From the NCBI RefSeq assembly GCF_008806595.1, contig NZ_VZRB01000025.1, forward strand, positions 62,001-126,000: a stretch of 64,000 nt of DNA, given 5' to 3'. Under the pieces are notes generated by a model, which worked only from the letters and a program-made list of their open reading frames with translations, did not search any database and was not told the origin of the DNA. Positions 16,796-25,555 of this stretch are shown in pieces. Numbering within the stretch: position 1 is the stretch's first letter; every line of letters begins with the position of its first letter. A program made the translations under genes and the position numbers. The DNA comes from Streptomyces luteolifulvus (GTDB taxonomy: Bacteria > Actinomycetota > Actinomycetes > Streptomycetales > Streptomycetaceae).

Positions 16796-17094
16796 TGTGC
16801 CTGGCGGTACCCGGCCGCGTGGTCGGGATCGAGGACCGGGACGGCACGCGCATGGCGCGTGTCGACTTCGGCGGGGTGGTCAAGGACGTGTGTCTGGCCT
16901 ATGTCCCGGACGCCGAGGTGGGCGAGTACGTCATCGTCCACGTCGGCTTCGCGCTGCAGCGGCTGGACGAGGAGTCCGCCCGCGCCTCACTGGAGCTGTT
17001 CGAGCAGCTCGGGCTGCTGGAGGAGGAGTTCGGCGACGCATGGGCGCGCGCCGAGACGGAGGGGACGGCGACCGAGCAGGAGGGCGCGCGATGA
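16795..17094 (+). CDS. hypC: Hydrogenase assembly chaperone HypC
   Basis: HypC carries the iron centre to the large subunit. The essential N-terminus MCLAVPG with Cys2 is present. The 99 residues include a normal OB-fold core and an acidic tail (LEEEFGDAWARAETEG). It overlaps hypF upstream (TGATG) and hypD downstream (ATGA). Confidence 0.95.
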   Translation: MCLAVPGRVVGIEDRDGTRMARVDFGGVVKDVCLAYVPDAEVGEYVIVHVGFALQRLDEESARASLELFEQLGLLEEEFGDAWARAETEGTATEQEGAR

Positions 17095-18194
17095 AGTACA
17101 TCGAGGAGTTCAACGACCCGGAGCTGGCCCGCCGGCTGCTGGACGAGATCCACGCCACCGTCACCCGCCCCTGGGCGATGATGGAGGTCTGCGGCGGCCA
17201 GACCCACTCCATCATCCGTCATGGAATCGACCAACTCCTGCCCGACGAGGTGGAGTTGATCCATGGCCCCGGCTGTCCGGTGTGTGTGACACCGCTGGAG
17301 ATGATTGACAAGGCGCTGGAGATCGCGTCCCGCCCGAACGTCGCCTTCTGCTCGTTCGGCGACATGCTGCGCGTGCCCGGCACCGACCGTGACCTCTTCC
17401 GGGTCAAGGGCGAGGGCGGTGACGTACGGGTGGTGTACTCGCCGCTCGACGCCCTGCACATCGCCCGGCGCGAGCCGGACAAGGAGGTGGTGTTCTTCGG
17501 CATCGGCTTCGAGACCACCGCTCCGGCCAACGCGATGACCGTCCACGAGGCCCGCCGTCTCGGCATCCGCAACTTCAGTCTGCTGGTGTCGCACGTACGC
17601 GTCCCGCCCGCTGTCGAGGCGATCATGCAGGCGCCCGACTGCCGGGTCCAGGCCTTCCTGGCGGCCGGGCATGTGTGCAGCGTGATGGGCACCGCCGAGT
17701 ACCCAGGGCTCGCCGAGCGTCACCGGGTGCCGATCGTGGTGACCGGATTCGAGCCGCTCGACATCCTGGAGGGTGTGCGCCGTACGGTCCGTCAGCTGGA
17801 GCGCGGGGAGCACCGGGTGGAGAACGCTTACCCGCGCGCGGTGCGCGAGGCGGGCAACCCGGCCGCGCTGCGCATGATCGAGGAGGTCTTCGAGGTCACC
17901 GACCGCGCCTGGCGCGGCATCGGCACCATCCCGGACAGCGGCTGGCGGCTGTCCGAGGCCTTCCGGCCGTACGACGCCGAGTACCGCTTCGACGTCGGTG
18001 ACGTACGGACCGTCGAGTCTCCCGAGTGCCGCAGCGGCGAGGTCCTGCAGGGGCTGATCAAGCCCAACGAGTGCGCCGCCTTCGGCACGACCTGCACCCC
18101 GCGCACCCCGCTGGGCGCGACGATGGTCTCCAGCGAGGGTGCCTGCGCGGCGTACTACCTGTACCGGCGACTGGAGGTGGCCCCCGTTGGCTGA
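17091..18194 (+). CDS. hypD: Hydrogenase formation protein HypD
   Basis: HypD is the scaffold on which the Fe(CN)2CO unit is built together with HypC and HypE. Family motifs are clear: EVCGGQTHSIIRHG, HGPGCPVCVTP, FGIGFETTAPAN and the C-terminal iron-sulfur cysteines around ECRSGEVLQG and CAAFGTTCTP. The length of 367 is typical. It overlaps hypC, and its last codons overlap the likely hypE start. Confidence 0.95.
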   Translation: MKYIEEFNDPELARRLLDEIHATVTRPWAMMEVCGGQTHSIIRHGIDQLLPDEVELIHGPGCPVCVTPLEMIDKALEIASRPNVAFCSFGDMLRVPGTDRDLFRVKGEGGDVRVVYSPLDALHIARREPDKEVVFFGIGFETTAPANAMTVHEARRLGIRNFSLLVSHVRVPPAVEAIMQAPDCRVQAFLAAGHVCSVMGTAEYPGLAERHRVPIVVTGFEPLDILEGVRRTVRQLERGEHRVENAYPRAVREAGNPAALRMIEEVFEVTDRAWRGIGTIPDSGWRLSEAFRPYDAEYRFDVGDVRTVESPECRSGEVLQGLIKPNECAAFGTTCTPRTPLGATMVSSEGACAAYYLYRRLEVAPVG

Positions 18195-19263
18195 CACCGA
18201 GACGAACGGGACGCGCGTGAATCCCGCGAACTGGACCTGCCCCGTCCCCCTGCGCGACCATCCGGTGGTCGTCATGGGCCACGGCGGCGGCGGTGCCCTG
18301 TCGGGCGAGCTGACGGAGCATCTGTTCGCGGCGGCGTACGGCAACGAGACGCTCGCCGCGCTCACCGACTCCGCCGCCGTCGAACTGGGCGGGGCCCGGC
18401 TGGCGTTCTCCACCGACTCCTACGTCGTACGGCCGCTGTTCTTCCCCGGTGGCTGCATCGGCGACCTCGCCGTCAACGGCACGGTCAACGACCTGGCGAT
18501 GAGCGGCGCCCGGGCGGCATATCTGTCGACCGCCTTCATCCTGGAGGAGGGCGTCGCCCTGGACGTGGTGGGCCGCGTCGCCCAGGCCATGGGGGCGGCC
18601 GCCTCCGCGGCCGGGGTGACCGTGGCGACCGGTGACACCAAGGTCGTCGAGTCGGGACACGGCGACGGCGTGTATGTGAACACCTCCGGCATCGGACTGA
18701 TCCCGCCGGGCGTCGACATCCGCCCGCAGCGGGCGACTCCGGGAGACGTGGTCGTCGTCAGCGGCCCGATCGGCGCACACGGCGTCGCCGTGCTCAGCGT
18801 GCGCGAAGGGCTGGAGTTCGGCTCCGACGTGGTCAGCGACACCGCGCCGCTGGGCGGACTCGTGGCCTCGATGCTGGAGGTCACCCCGGACCTGCACGTC
18901 CTGCGCGACCCCACCAGGGGCGGGCTCGCCACGTCCCTGTGCGAGATCGCCGCCGCCTCCGGCACCGGTGTCGTCGTCACCGAGAGCGCCGTCCCCGTGC
19001 CCGAGTCCGTTGCCGCCGCCTGCGGTTTCCTGGGTCTCGACCCGCTGTACGTGGCCAACGAGGGCCGTCTGGTGGCCTTCGTACCGCCACAGCACGCCGA
19101 CGCCGTCCTCGCGGCCATGCACGCCCACCCGCAGGGCGCGGGAGCCGCCGTCATCGGCACCTGTGTGTCCGAGCATCCCGGCATGGTGGTCGCCCGGACC
19201 GGGCTCGGCGGCACCCGGGTCGTGGACCTGCCGCTGGGGGAGCAACTGCCGCGCATCTGCTGA
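18187..19263 (+). CDS. hypE: Hydrogenase expression/formation protein HypE
   Basis: HypE dehydrates the carbamoyl group on its own C-terminal cysteine to thiocyanate, the cyanide donor. The required C-terminus PRIC is intact, and the ATP-binding motifs are present (MGHGGGG; AVNGTVNDLAMSGA; RDPTRGGLATSL). The start chosen is TTG 18187, with GGAGGTGG 6 bases upstream inside the hypD end. A GTG at 18217 is the alternative and has a poorer ribosome site. Its stop lies one base from the stop of the convergent glycosyltransferase gene. Confidence 0.93.
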   Translation: MADTETNGTRVNPANWTCPVPLRDHPVVVMGHGGGGALSGELTEHLFAAAYGNETLAALTDSAAVELGGARLAFSTDSYVVRPLFFPGGCIGDLAVNGTVNDLAMSGARAAYLSTAFILEEGVALDVVGRVAQAMGAAASAAGVTVATGDTKVVESGHGDGVYVNTSGIGLIPPGVDIRPQRATPGDVVVVSGPIGAHGVAVLSVREGLEFGSDVVSDTAPLGGLVASMLEVTPDLHVLRDPTRGGLATSLCEIAAASGTGVVVTESAVPVPESVAAACGFLGLDPLYVANEGRLVAFVPPQHADAVLAAMHAHPQGAGAAVIGTCVSEHPGMVVARTGLGGTRVVDLPLGEQLPRIC

Positions 19264-19264
19264 A

Positions 19265-20887
19265 TCAGCGTCGAAGGTAGCGCAGCGCCTTCCCCAGCGG
19301 TCGCCTGACCCGCGGCGGTACGGGGGCATGCTGCCACAGCGCGCCCCATCTCGGGACGTCGCTGTAGCGGAAGTGGAACTCACCCACGTCCAGGGCGAGT
19401 TGGCGCCTCGCCGTCCAGTACGGGATGACCGCCACGGACGGCGAGCCCACCCGTACCGCCTGCCCGGCGAGCGGCCGGCTCTTCAGGACCCCGCGCAGCG
19501 CGGCATTGCGGCCGACCCCGAGGAACTGGAAGTACGCGGTGACGTCGTACACGCCCGGTTCCAGAGGGCCGCCGCCGGCCGCGGTCAGCGGATCGATCCG
19601 CATCGTTCCGGACACGACGGGCTTCTTCCGGCCGCGCCCCGCTCGCTCCAGCCCGACCGAGAGTTCGCACTCGGGATGCCAGCCGGTGTGCCGGCTTCGC
19701 TGGCTGAGCCGGATCTCCCCGTAGGCGGCATTGAGGAGATCTCCGGTCTCCCATTCCTCCACGCCGTCGATTCCTTCGGTCAGCGCAGGGTCGAGCAGCA
19801 GTCGCCCGCGGCGCTCCAGGACGGTCAGCGGACGGCCGTCGGGGTGCACTAGATGCATGCGTACGGGGGCGATGAGCGCACCGTCACGCCAGCGAGGTCT
19901 GCCGAGGACGGCGGCCGAGGCCAGCTGTCCGGTGCGGCCGGCCAGCCGGCGCAGGGCGTCGTGGTCTCCCCGCTCCAGCAGATGGGCCCGCAGGCGGGTC
20001 ACCGCGGGCAGGCCGTCACGGACGGACGGGGGGAACTCCTCCAGCACAAGGCGGCGTACCGCCTCGAAACGCTCCTTGATCTGCGGGTGGGAGCTGAGGA
20101 CATAGGGTTCGCCGACGTTCCGGAGAATCTCGACGCGGTAGGTGCGGCGCAGCATCCTGTCCTGCACAGGGCCGGGCGGGGTGTGAGCCTTGACGGTCCG
20201 GACCACCTTGCGCAGATAGCCGAAGTACTCGTCGACGACGAGCTTTCCGCCGCTGGTGTTCCTACCGTCCTCCCGGCGCATCCAGTAGTAGCAGGGGTAG
20301 TCCCCGAGGACCGACACGCACGTGGCCACCGAGTAGGCGTGGGCCATGAAGAGCTGGTCCTCCAGCCGGCAGCGCCCTTCGGGGAACCTGATCCCGTTGT
20401 CGATGAGGAAGGCCCGCCGGAACATCTTGTGAGGGGTCAGGCTCTCGAAGAGCGGATGGGTCCCGACGGTGCACTTCTCGATCGTGCGGGCGAAGACATT
20501 GCTGGGGCCCGCCATGGTGCCGGCCGTCTTGCCGAGCACGATGTCGGAGGTGTTGCGCCGGGCGAGGGAGTAGAGCCGGGCCAGGGCCTCCAGGCCCAGC
20601 TCGTCGTCCTGGTCGACGAACTGCACGTACTCGCCGCGGCTCATGAGCATGCCCACGTTCCTGGGCTTGCCCGGCCATCCGGAGTTCTCCTGGTGGTGCA
20701 CCCGCACATGAGGATGGAGCGCCGCGAGCCGGTCGAGACGCTCGGCCGAGCCGTCGGTGGAGCCGTCGTCGACGTAGATGACCTCGTAGCGGTCCGGTCC
20801 GATGGTCTGCCTCAGCAGGGAATCCGCGCATTTGTCGATGTAGGGGCCGGCGTTGTACACGGGAACGACGACGCTGACGTTGAGCAT
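19265..20887 (-). CDS. Family 2 glycosyltransferase, 540 aa
   Basis: Residues 1-230 form a GT-A domain with SVVVPVYNAG, the nucleotide-sugar motif VDDGSTDGSAE and the metal motif FVDQDDELG. Residues about 330-540 are a beta-rich tail of the kind found on wall teichoic-acid glycosyltransferases. It probably adds sugars to a cell-wall or exported polymer from the inner face of the membrane. The ATG at 20887 has GAGGAG five bases upstream; a GTG seven codons earlier is less likely. It stands alone behind an unusually AT-rich leader. Confidence 0.85.
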   Translation of the reverse strand: MLNVSVVVPVYNAGPYIDKCADSLLRQTIGPDRYEVIYVDDGSTDGSAERLDRLAALHPHVRVHHQENSGWPGKPRNVGMLMSRGEYVQFVDQDDELGLEALARLYSLARRNTSDIVLGKTAGTMAGPSNVFARTIEKCTVGTHPLFESLTPHKMFRRAFLIDNGIRFPEGRCRLEDQLFMAHAYSVATCVSVLGDYPCYYWMRREDGRNTSGGKLVVDEYFGYLRKVVRTVKAHTPPGPVQDRMLRRTYRVEILRNVGEPYVLSSHPQIKERFEAVRRLVLEEFPPSVRDGLPAVTRLRAHLLERGDHDALRRLAGRTGQLASAAVLGRPRWRDGALIAPVRMHLVHPDGRPLTVLERRGRLLLDPALTEGIDGVEEWETGDLLNAAYGEIRLSQRSRHTGWHPECELSVGLERAGRGRKKPVVSGTMRIDPLTAAGGGPLEPGVYDVTAYFQFLGVGRNAALRGVLKSRPLAGQAVRVGSPSVAVIPYWTARRQLALDVGEFHFRYSDVPRWGALWQHAPVPPRVRRPLGKALRYLRR

Positions 20888-20920
20888 GGGGCTCCTCGGG
20901 CTGCGCACCCTCGATCACGA

Positions 20921-20965
20921 ACGAACGACACAAATAGACATTTGAGACATTCATTACTATCGAGA
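20921..20965 (-). promoter_or_regulatory. AT-rich leader of the glycosyltransferase gene
   Basis: This 45-bp stretch is far richer in A/T than its surroundings. On the minus strand it holds a tandem repeat AATGTCTCA-AATGTCTAT (20953-20936 region). It is likely the promoter or operator of the glycosyltransferase gene. No strong -35/-10 pair can be named. Confidence 0.4.
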
Positions 20966-21039
20966 GCGGCCGAGTGATCCCGAGGCGACGCGCCGGGCAG
21001 CGGGCAGGAGAGTGGCGAGGGGGCAGGTGTGGCGTTCGC

Positions 21040-21651
21040 TCAGCTCCCCGTCCGGGGGACCTCGTGTACGAGCCCTGCGATGTGGGTGGTGACCGTGTCG
21101 AGGATGGCGCACCAGGCGGCTTCGTCACCGAGGACGAGGTAATTGAGGGTCAGCCCGTCGGTCATGGCGCCCAGATAGCGGGCCAGTACGGAAACGGGCA
21201 CGCGGAGTCGCAGGTCCATCTTCTCCCGCAGCTCTTCGATGAGCTCGGAGTAAGCCTCGCCGTAGAGCTCGTACTGGCGTCGCGCCAGATGCTCGAACCC
21301 TGGCTGGCGCAGGGCGTACTGGGTGAGTTCGTAGGTGAGCATGTGCTCGTCGGGGTGGGCGCGGACATGGTCCCAGTACGCCTGGAAGCCGGCTCGTACG
21401 GTCTCCTGAAGTGAGGCCCTGGGCCGCAGGGCCTCCTTCACCATGGAGACGGAGTGGTCGGTGATCGTCGTGATGACCGACTCGACCAGCTCCTGCTTGG
21501 AGTCGAAGCAGTAGTGGAAGACGCTCAGGGACACCCCGGCCTCGGTGGCGATGGACCGGGTCGTCGTCTTGGCGACGCCGTCCCGGGCCATCGCCCTGAT
21601 CGCTGCTTCGGTCAGCTGCCGGCGCCGTTCGGCCGACGGCATCCGTGCCAT
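21040..21651 (-). CDS. TetR family regulator, 203 aa
   Basis: Residues 8-55 are a TetR helix-turn-helix (AIRAMARDGVAKTTTRSIAT, then VSLSVFHYCFDSKQELVESV). The remainder is a helical ligand domain. The ATG at 21651 has AAGGA at a normal distance. It lies just downstream of the secreted dipeptidase gene on the same strand, 34 bp away, so it may be co-transcribed with it or may regulate a target elsewhere. The ligand cannot be read from sequence. Confidence 0.9.
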   Translation of the reverse strand: MARMPSAERRRQLTEAAIRAMARDGVAKTTTRSIATEAGVSLSVFHYCFDSKQELVESVITTITDHSVSMVKEALRPRASLQETVRAGFQAYWDHVRAHPDEHMLTYELTQYALRQPGFEHLARRQYELYGEAYSELIEELREKMDLRLRVPVSVLARYLGAMTDGLTLNYLVLGDEAAWCAILDTVTTHIAGLVHEVPRTGS

Positions 21652-21685
21652 CCGTATGTCCTTCGTGCCGGTGCGGACCCGCAGG

Positions 21686-23749
21686 TCAGCTGCTGTAGAC
21701 GCCCACCTCGTAGAGCGAGTATCCCCAATCCGTGCCGCGGTCGACGCCGTGGATGCGGACGTAACGGGCGGGTGTGCCGGTGAGCTGGGCGGTGTCGAGG
21801 CCGCCGTCGCCGGAGGTGGTGGTCCAGGCGGTCTGCCAGTTCACGCCGTCGGTGGAGAGCTCGATGCGGTACGCCTCACCGTACGCGCGTTCCCAGTCGA
21901 GCGTGACGCGCTTGACCAGGTTCGTGGAGCCCAGGTCGATGCGCAGCCACTGGTCGTCGCTCCAGCCGCTGGCCCAGCGGGTGTCCCGGGTGCCGTCCGC
22001 GGCCCGGCCGGGCGCGTAGCTCGTGAACAGGCTCCACTCCGTCGAACTGGCCGTGGCCGGGGCACCCTTGGCGAGGTTGACTCCGGCCTGGTGCCTCTCG
22101 GAGGCCCCCCAGGTGTCGAGGTAGGTCTCGGCGCCCCGGAAGAGGTCGTCCACCACGTCCTGGCCGCCGACGAGCCGGACGTCCTCGATCCAGTCGGGGA
22201 CGAGGCCGTAGTGCGCGGCTCCGTCGGTGTTGAGGTCCCAGGTCTGCTGTCCCGTGGTCTGCCGGTCGATGAGGGAGCCGCCGTCGACGCTCTTGAAGGG
22301 GTAGGTGACCTTGTTGGGGGCGTCGGCGCCGCGCGGGGCCGGCCAGCCGCCGACGCCGTTCATGTCGGTGCCGAAGCCGTAGCCCACGCCGTACTTGTCG
22401 CGCAGGGCGTCCGTGCGCTTCGCCTCCGCGCTGAACCCTTCGGATCCGTGCATGTACTGGGTGATGAAGCCGCCGAGACCGTAGACCCGCTCGGTCCAGT
22501 TCATGTCCATCCAGCTGTGCGAGGAGATCACACCGGGGTAGGACGCGGACTCGAAGATGTCGAGCACCCGGCCGGTGGCCTTGACGCTCATGTGGTCGAT
22601 CTCCAGCATCATCTTGCGTTTCATCATGCCGCGCACGGCGTACTCACCGAGGTCGGTGAGCCCGCGAACGTTGCACTGGGCGTCGGCGGCGTACGAGGGA
22701 ACATCCACGCCCGCCGGCAGATCGTCCTCGGCCTTCGCTGCCGAGGCGCCGTTGATGGGGTTGTCGTGCTGGGGGCCCGTGCACTTCTCCGTCTTCCAGA
22801 AGGTGCCGGTCGACAGGAACTGCCCGACGTTGATGGCCGTTCCGAGGCTGCCCGAGTCGAAGCGGACCCCGCACAGCGCGTTGTCGAACTTGTGGCACAG
22901 GAACATGCTGCGCACACCCAGTGCGTAGAGCTCGTCCAGCCCGGCGTCGATGTCGGCCTTGCTGCACTGCGAGATGTCCAGGATCTGCTTGCAGCCGAAC
23001 GGCTCGGAGGTCTCCACTCCCAGGATGACGGCCAGTTTGCCCTGTTTGATGACCTCGCGGGCCTGCGCGCTGTCGGTGACGATCCGGAACCAGCCCTTGC
23101 CGGTGCCGCCGTACATCTTGTCGATGTACGCCTGCAGGTCGTACGTCAGCTTCGCCTGGAGCCGGATCGACGTCATCTCGTCGCAGCTGCGGTCCTTGAA
23201 GAAGTACACCGAGCAGATCACGCCGTTGGTGACGAGGTCGTTGACGAGCACGCGCTGACCGCCGCGCCAGGCCCGCTCGACCCAGGCGTAGTAATTCTGC
23301 TGGTGGGTCACCGAGTTGTGCCTGGGCCAGTCCTTGAAGGTGGGCCAGCCGACCGGGTCGTGCTTGCCGTCGCCGCCGTTGGTGATGTAGTCGAAGATCG
23401 CGAGCGTGCCGTCGGGGTAGTGCTCGGGGCAGTCCTTGAGCGCCTCGGCGATCCCGGCGTCGGAGAACACCTTGCCGCAGATGAGTCGCCCGCCGAAGGC
23501 CTCGTTGGAGAACAGGTGGTCGTGGGCGTCGACGAATCCGCGGACCTCGCCCTTGGCGTTGGTGCCCTTGAACGGCTCTCCCGTGACGTTGATCTGGGAG
23601 TCCGGCGTGGGCCGTGCGGTCGGCGTCCACCAGTCCGTGCCGGCCGCCGAACTCGGCGCGGGGCCGAGAGCCATGGCCAGCACGAGGAGGAGCAGCGACA
23701 CGACGGTGACGTGTTTGCGTCGGCGGTACGGGCGTTCAGGCATGGTCAC
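21686..23749 (-). CDS. Secreted M19-like dipeptidase with C-terminal F5/8 type C domain
   Basis: The protein has a signal peptide (basic start, then VVSLLLLVLAMALGPAPSSAA) and a catalytic region of about 500 residues. That region resembles the renal dipeptidase/amidohydrolase fold: VDAHDH near residue 75, MMLEIDHMSVKATGRVLDIF and VISSHSWMD as in M19 enzymes, and GFGTDMNGVGG. Residues about 555-687 are a discoidin-type domain (LAKGAPATASSTEWS, DTRWASGWSDDQWLRIDLGS) that usually binds carbohydrate. The GTG start at 23749 fits GAGGGA eight bases upstream; ATG 23743 is the alternative. The substrate is unknown. Confidence 0.8.
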   Translation of the reverse strand: MTMPERPYRRRKHVTVVSLLLLVLAMALGPAPSSAAGTDWWTPTARPTPDSQINVTGEPFKGTNAKGEVRGFVDAHDHLFSNEAFGGRLICGKVFSDAGIAEALKDCPEHYPDGTLAIFDYITNGGDGKHDPVGWPTFKDWPRHNSVTHQQNYYAWVERAWRGGQRVLVNDLVTNGVICSVYFFKDRSCDEMTSIRLQAKLTYDLQAYIDKMYGGTGKGWFRIVTDSAQAREVIKQGKLAVILGVETSEPFGCKQILDISQCSKADIDAGLDELYALGVRSMFLCHKFDNALCGVRFDSGSLGTAINVGQFLSTGTFWKTEKCTGPQHDNPINGASAAKAEDDLPAGVDVPSYAADAQCNVRGLTDLGEYAVRGMMKRKMMLEIDHMSVKATGRVLDIFESASYPGVISSHSWMDMNWTERVYGLGGFITQYMHGSEGFSAEAKRTDALRDKYGVGYGFGTDMNGVGGWPAPRGADAPNKVTYPFKSVDGGSLIDRQTTGQQTWDLNTDGAAHYGLVPDWIEDVRLVGGQDVVDDLFRGAETYLDTWGASERHQAGVNLAKGAPATASSTEWSLFTSYAPGRAADGTRDTRWASGWSDDQWLRIDLGSTNLVKRVTLDWERAYGEAYRIELSTDGVNWQTAWTTTSGDGGLDTAQLTGTPARYVRIHGVDRGTDWGYSLYEVGVYSS

Positions 23750-23868
23750 TACCCACGTCCCTCGGTCGGCGGGATGGCACGGCCGACGAGCCAGGCGGTC
23801 CTGGGGCCTGAGCCCTCTGGCTTGTCATGACCGGCGCAATGTTAGCGACGAGGATCGCGACTGGTGGA

Positions 23869-24501
23869 TTACGAGTCAATAGTCCGGGACGGATGACCTG
23901 ATGAACGGGGCCCACGCCGGAGCAGTGCGTCCATCGCCGCCTCCAAGTAGGCGGGGAACTCCTTGCGCGAGGGCAGCGTCGACGGTGCGGCGTGGCCGAG
24001 TTGGGTGTGGCCCAGATAGAAGCTGTACGCCATCAGCCCGCGCCGTCGCGCCTCGTCGCCGGGGAAGCCGAGTTCGGTGAACAGCCCGGCCAGGTAGCCG
24101 ATCCGGCGCTCGGTGACCTGCCGCAGGGCGGCGGCGACCTGAGGGTGGTCGGTGCTGGCGAGCAGGGAGAGTTCGAGCGGGTCGCCGCCGGCCGGCCTGG
24201 TGACCTGGGTGAACAGTCTGCGCAGTCGCTTCTCGGGGTCCGGCTCGACTTCCACCGCCGCGATGATCTCCTCGGTGTCCGTCTCCACCCAGCGGGCGAG
24301 TGCGGCCTCGATGAGTGCCTCGCGGCTGCCGAAGTGCCAGTAGAAGCTGCCCTTGGTGGCGCCGAGGCGGGCGGCGAGCGGCTCGACCGCCACCGCCGCG
24401 AGCCCGCCGCCCTCCCCGATGGCGGCAAGCGCGGCATCCGCCCAGTCGCGCGCGCTGAGCCTGGCCTTCTTGGTCTGCTGCCGCCGTTGCACCATGTCCA
24501 T
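23869..24501 (-). CDS. TetR family regulator, 210 aa
   Basis: The helix-turn-helix lies at residues about 25-65 (VEPLAARLGATKGSFYWHFG). The C-terminal domain is helical. It is divergent from the 133-aa gene at 24547 across only 45 bp. That gap holds two copies of a CATACG-type inverted repeat, so it very likely represses itself and its neighbour. Confidence 0.9.
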   Translation of the reverse strand: MDMVQRRQQTKKARLSARDWADAALAAIGEGGGLAAVAVEPLAARLGATKGSFYWHFGSREALIEAALARWVETDTEEIIAAVEVEPDPEKRLRRLFTQVTRPAGGDPLELSLLASTDHPQVAAALRQVTERRIGYLAGLFTELGFPGDEARRRGLMAYSFYLGHTQLGHAAPSTLPSRKEFPAYLEAAMDALLRRGPRSSGHPSRTIDS

Positions 24502-24536
24502 ACGCTACCGTACGGTTGACCATACGCCAGCGTATG
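24499..24536. promoter_or_regulatory. Paired operator between TetR gene and 24547 gene
   Basis: CATACG-CCAG-CGTATG (24521-24536) is a perfect 6-4-6 inverted repeat. CATACG-CTAC-CGTACG (24499-24514) is a near copy 22 bp away that overlaps the TetR start codon. This arrangement is typical for a TetR autorepressor binding as two dimers. Confidence 0.65.
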
Positions 24537-24546
24537 GAGGTACGCG

Positions 24547-24948
24547 ATGCACAAGCACAAGCCCGTTGCGGTGGGGTTTCCCGAGGGCGCCCGGCTGATC
24601 AGGACAGCGGTGGCCCGTCCCGACTACCAGGACGCCTACGCCATGGAACTGCGGCCCGGAATGCCGCGTGATCCGGCGGCCTGGACGGGCATCCTCGGGG
24701 ACTCCTTCCCGATCGCGGCGCAGCAGGACGGCGAGGCGCTCATGAAGGTGGACACGGCAGGCCTGGACGCGTGGGCCTCGATCGTCATCGACGAGAAGCA
24801 CGTCACGCTCTGCAGCTCGGTGAAGGCGACGGCGTTGCGCTCCAAGCTCTATTGGGGCGTCGTGAAGTGGTTCCACCCCTTCATGGCCCGCACGATGATG
24901 ACCCGCACACACCGCAGGCTCGCCCGCGCGGCGGAGAGCGGGGCTTAG
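24547..24948 (+). CDS. DUF2867-like protein, 133 aa
   Basis: A small soluble protein with the pattern of DUF2867 members (RPDYQDAYAMELRPGMPRDP; a central strand-rich part; KLYWGVVKWFHPFMARTMM at the end). GGAGG stands eight bases before the ATG. The function is unknown. It is probably the main target of the divergent TetR repressor, so it may respond to a small hydrophobic ligand. Confidence 0.65.
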   Translation: MHKHKPVAVGFPEGARLIRTAVARPDYQDAYAMELRPGMPRDPAAWTGILGDSFPIAAQQDGEALMKVDTAGLDAWASIVIDEKHVTLCSSVKATALRSKLYWGVVKWFHPFMARTMMTRTHRRLARAAESGA

Positions 24949-25053
24949 GGGGTGCCGTTCGGCAGCCCTTTGCCGAGTGGTCGAGGAGGTACCGAGAGTG
25001 GCGACAACTCATCCGGAATTTCAGCCACTTGGAGATTCGGTGACGCCCTGTGG

Positions 25054-25506
25054 TCAGTCCGTCAGGCCTGCCGCCACCGTCGCCCCCAGCTCCCAGCACG
25101 CCTCGAGGTCGGGCTTGCCCGGCTCGCCGGTGACCGTGACCGGTTCGGCCGTGCGGCGCCAGCCGAGGCCTGTGGTGATCGACTCGATGCCGCGCAGGGC
25201 TCCGGTGACGTCGCTCCCGCCGTGCACGTAGTAGCCGAACGGCCGGCCGCGTGTCGTGTCCAGGCAGGGGTAGTACACCTGGTCGAAGAAATGTTTGAGG
25301 GCGCCGGACATGTAGCCGAGGTTCGCGGGTGTGCCGAGCAGGTATCCGTCCGCGGCCAGCACGTCGGACGCGGTGGCGGCCAGGGCCGCGCGACGCACCA
25401 CGCGGACGTCCTCGATCTCCGGGGCCGTCGCGCCGGAGACGACGGCTTCGAACATCGCCTGGCAGTTGGGCGACGGCGTGTGATGCACGATCAGCAAAGT
25501 GGGCAC
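25054..25506 (-). CDS. Flavodoxin/FMN-reductase family protein, 150 aa
   Basis: The N-terminus TLLIVHHTPSPNCQAMFEAV is the phosphate loop of the flavodoxin fold. GYLLGTPANLGYMSGALKHF and YYVHGGSD are the two flavin-binding loops of the NADPH-dependent FMN reductase group. It likely carries out cytosolic redox chemistry on a quinone or similar compound. It is convergent with the gene at 24547, and the 25556 gene lies 49 bp upstream on the same strand. Confidence 0.85.
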   Translation of the reverse strand: MPTLLIVHHTPSPNCQAMFEAVVSGATAPEIEDVRVVRRAALAATASDVLAADGYLLGTPANLGYMSGALKHFFDQVYYPCLDTTRGRPFGYYVHGGSDVTGALRGIESITTGLGWRRTAEPVTVTGEPGKPDLEACWELGATVAAGLTD

Positions 25507-25555
25507 GTCACGAACCCTGCCGTGCGACCGGTGCCCTCCGCAAGCGGCGCGGGGC

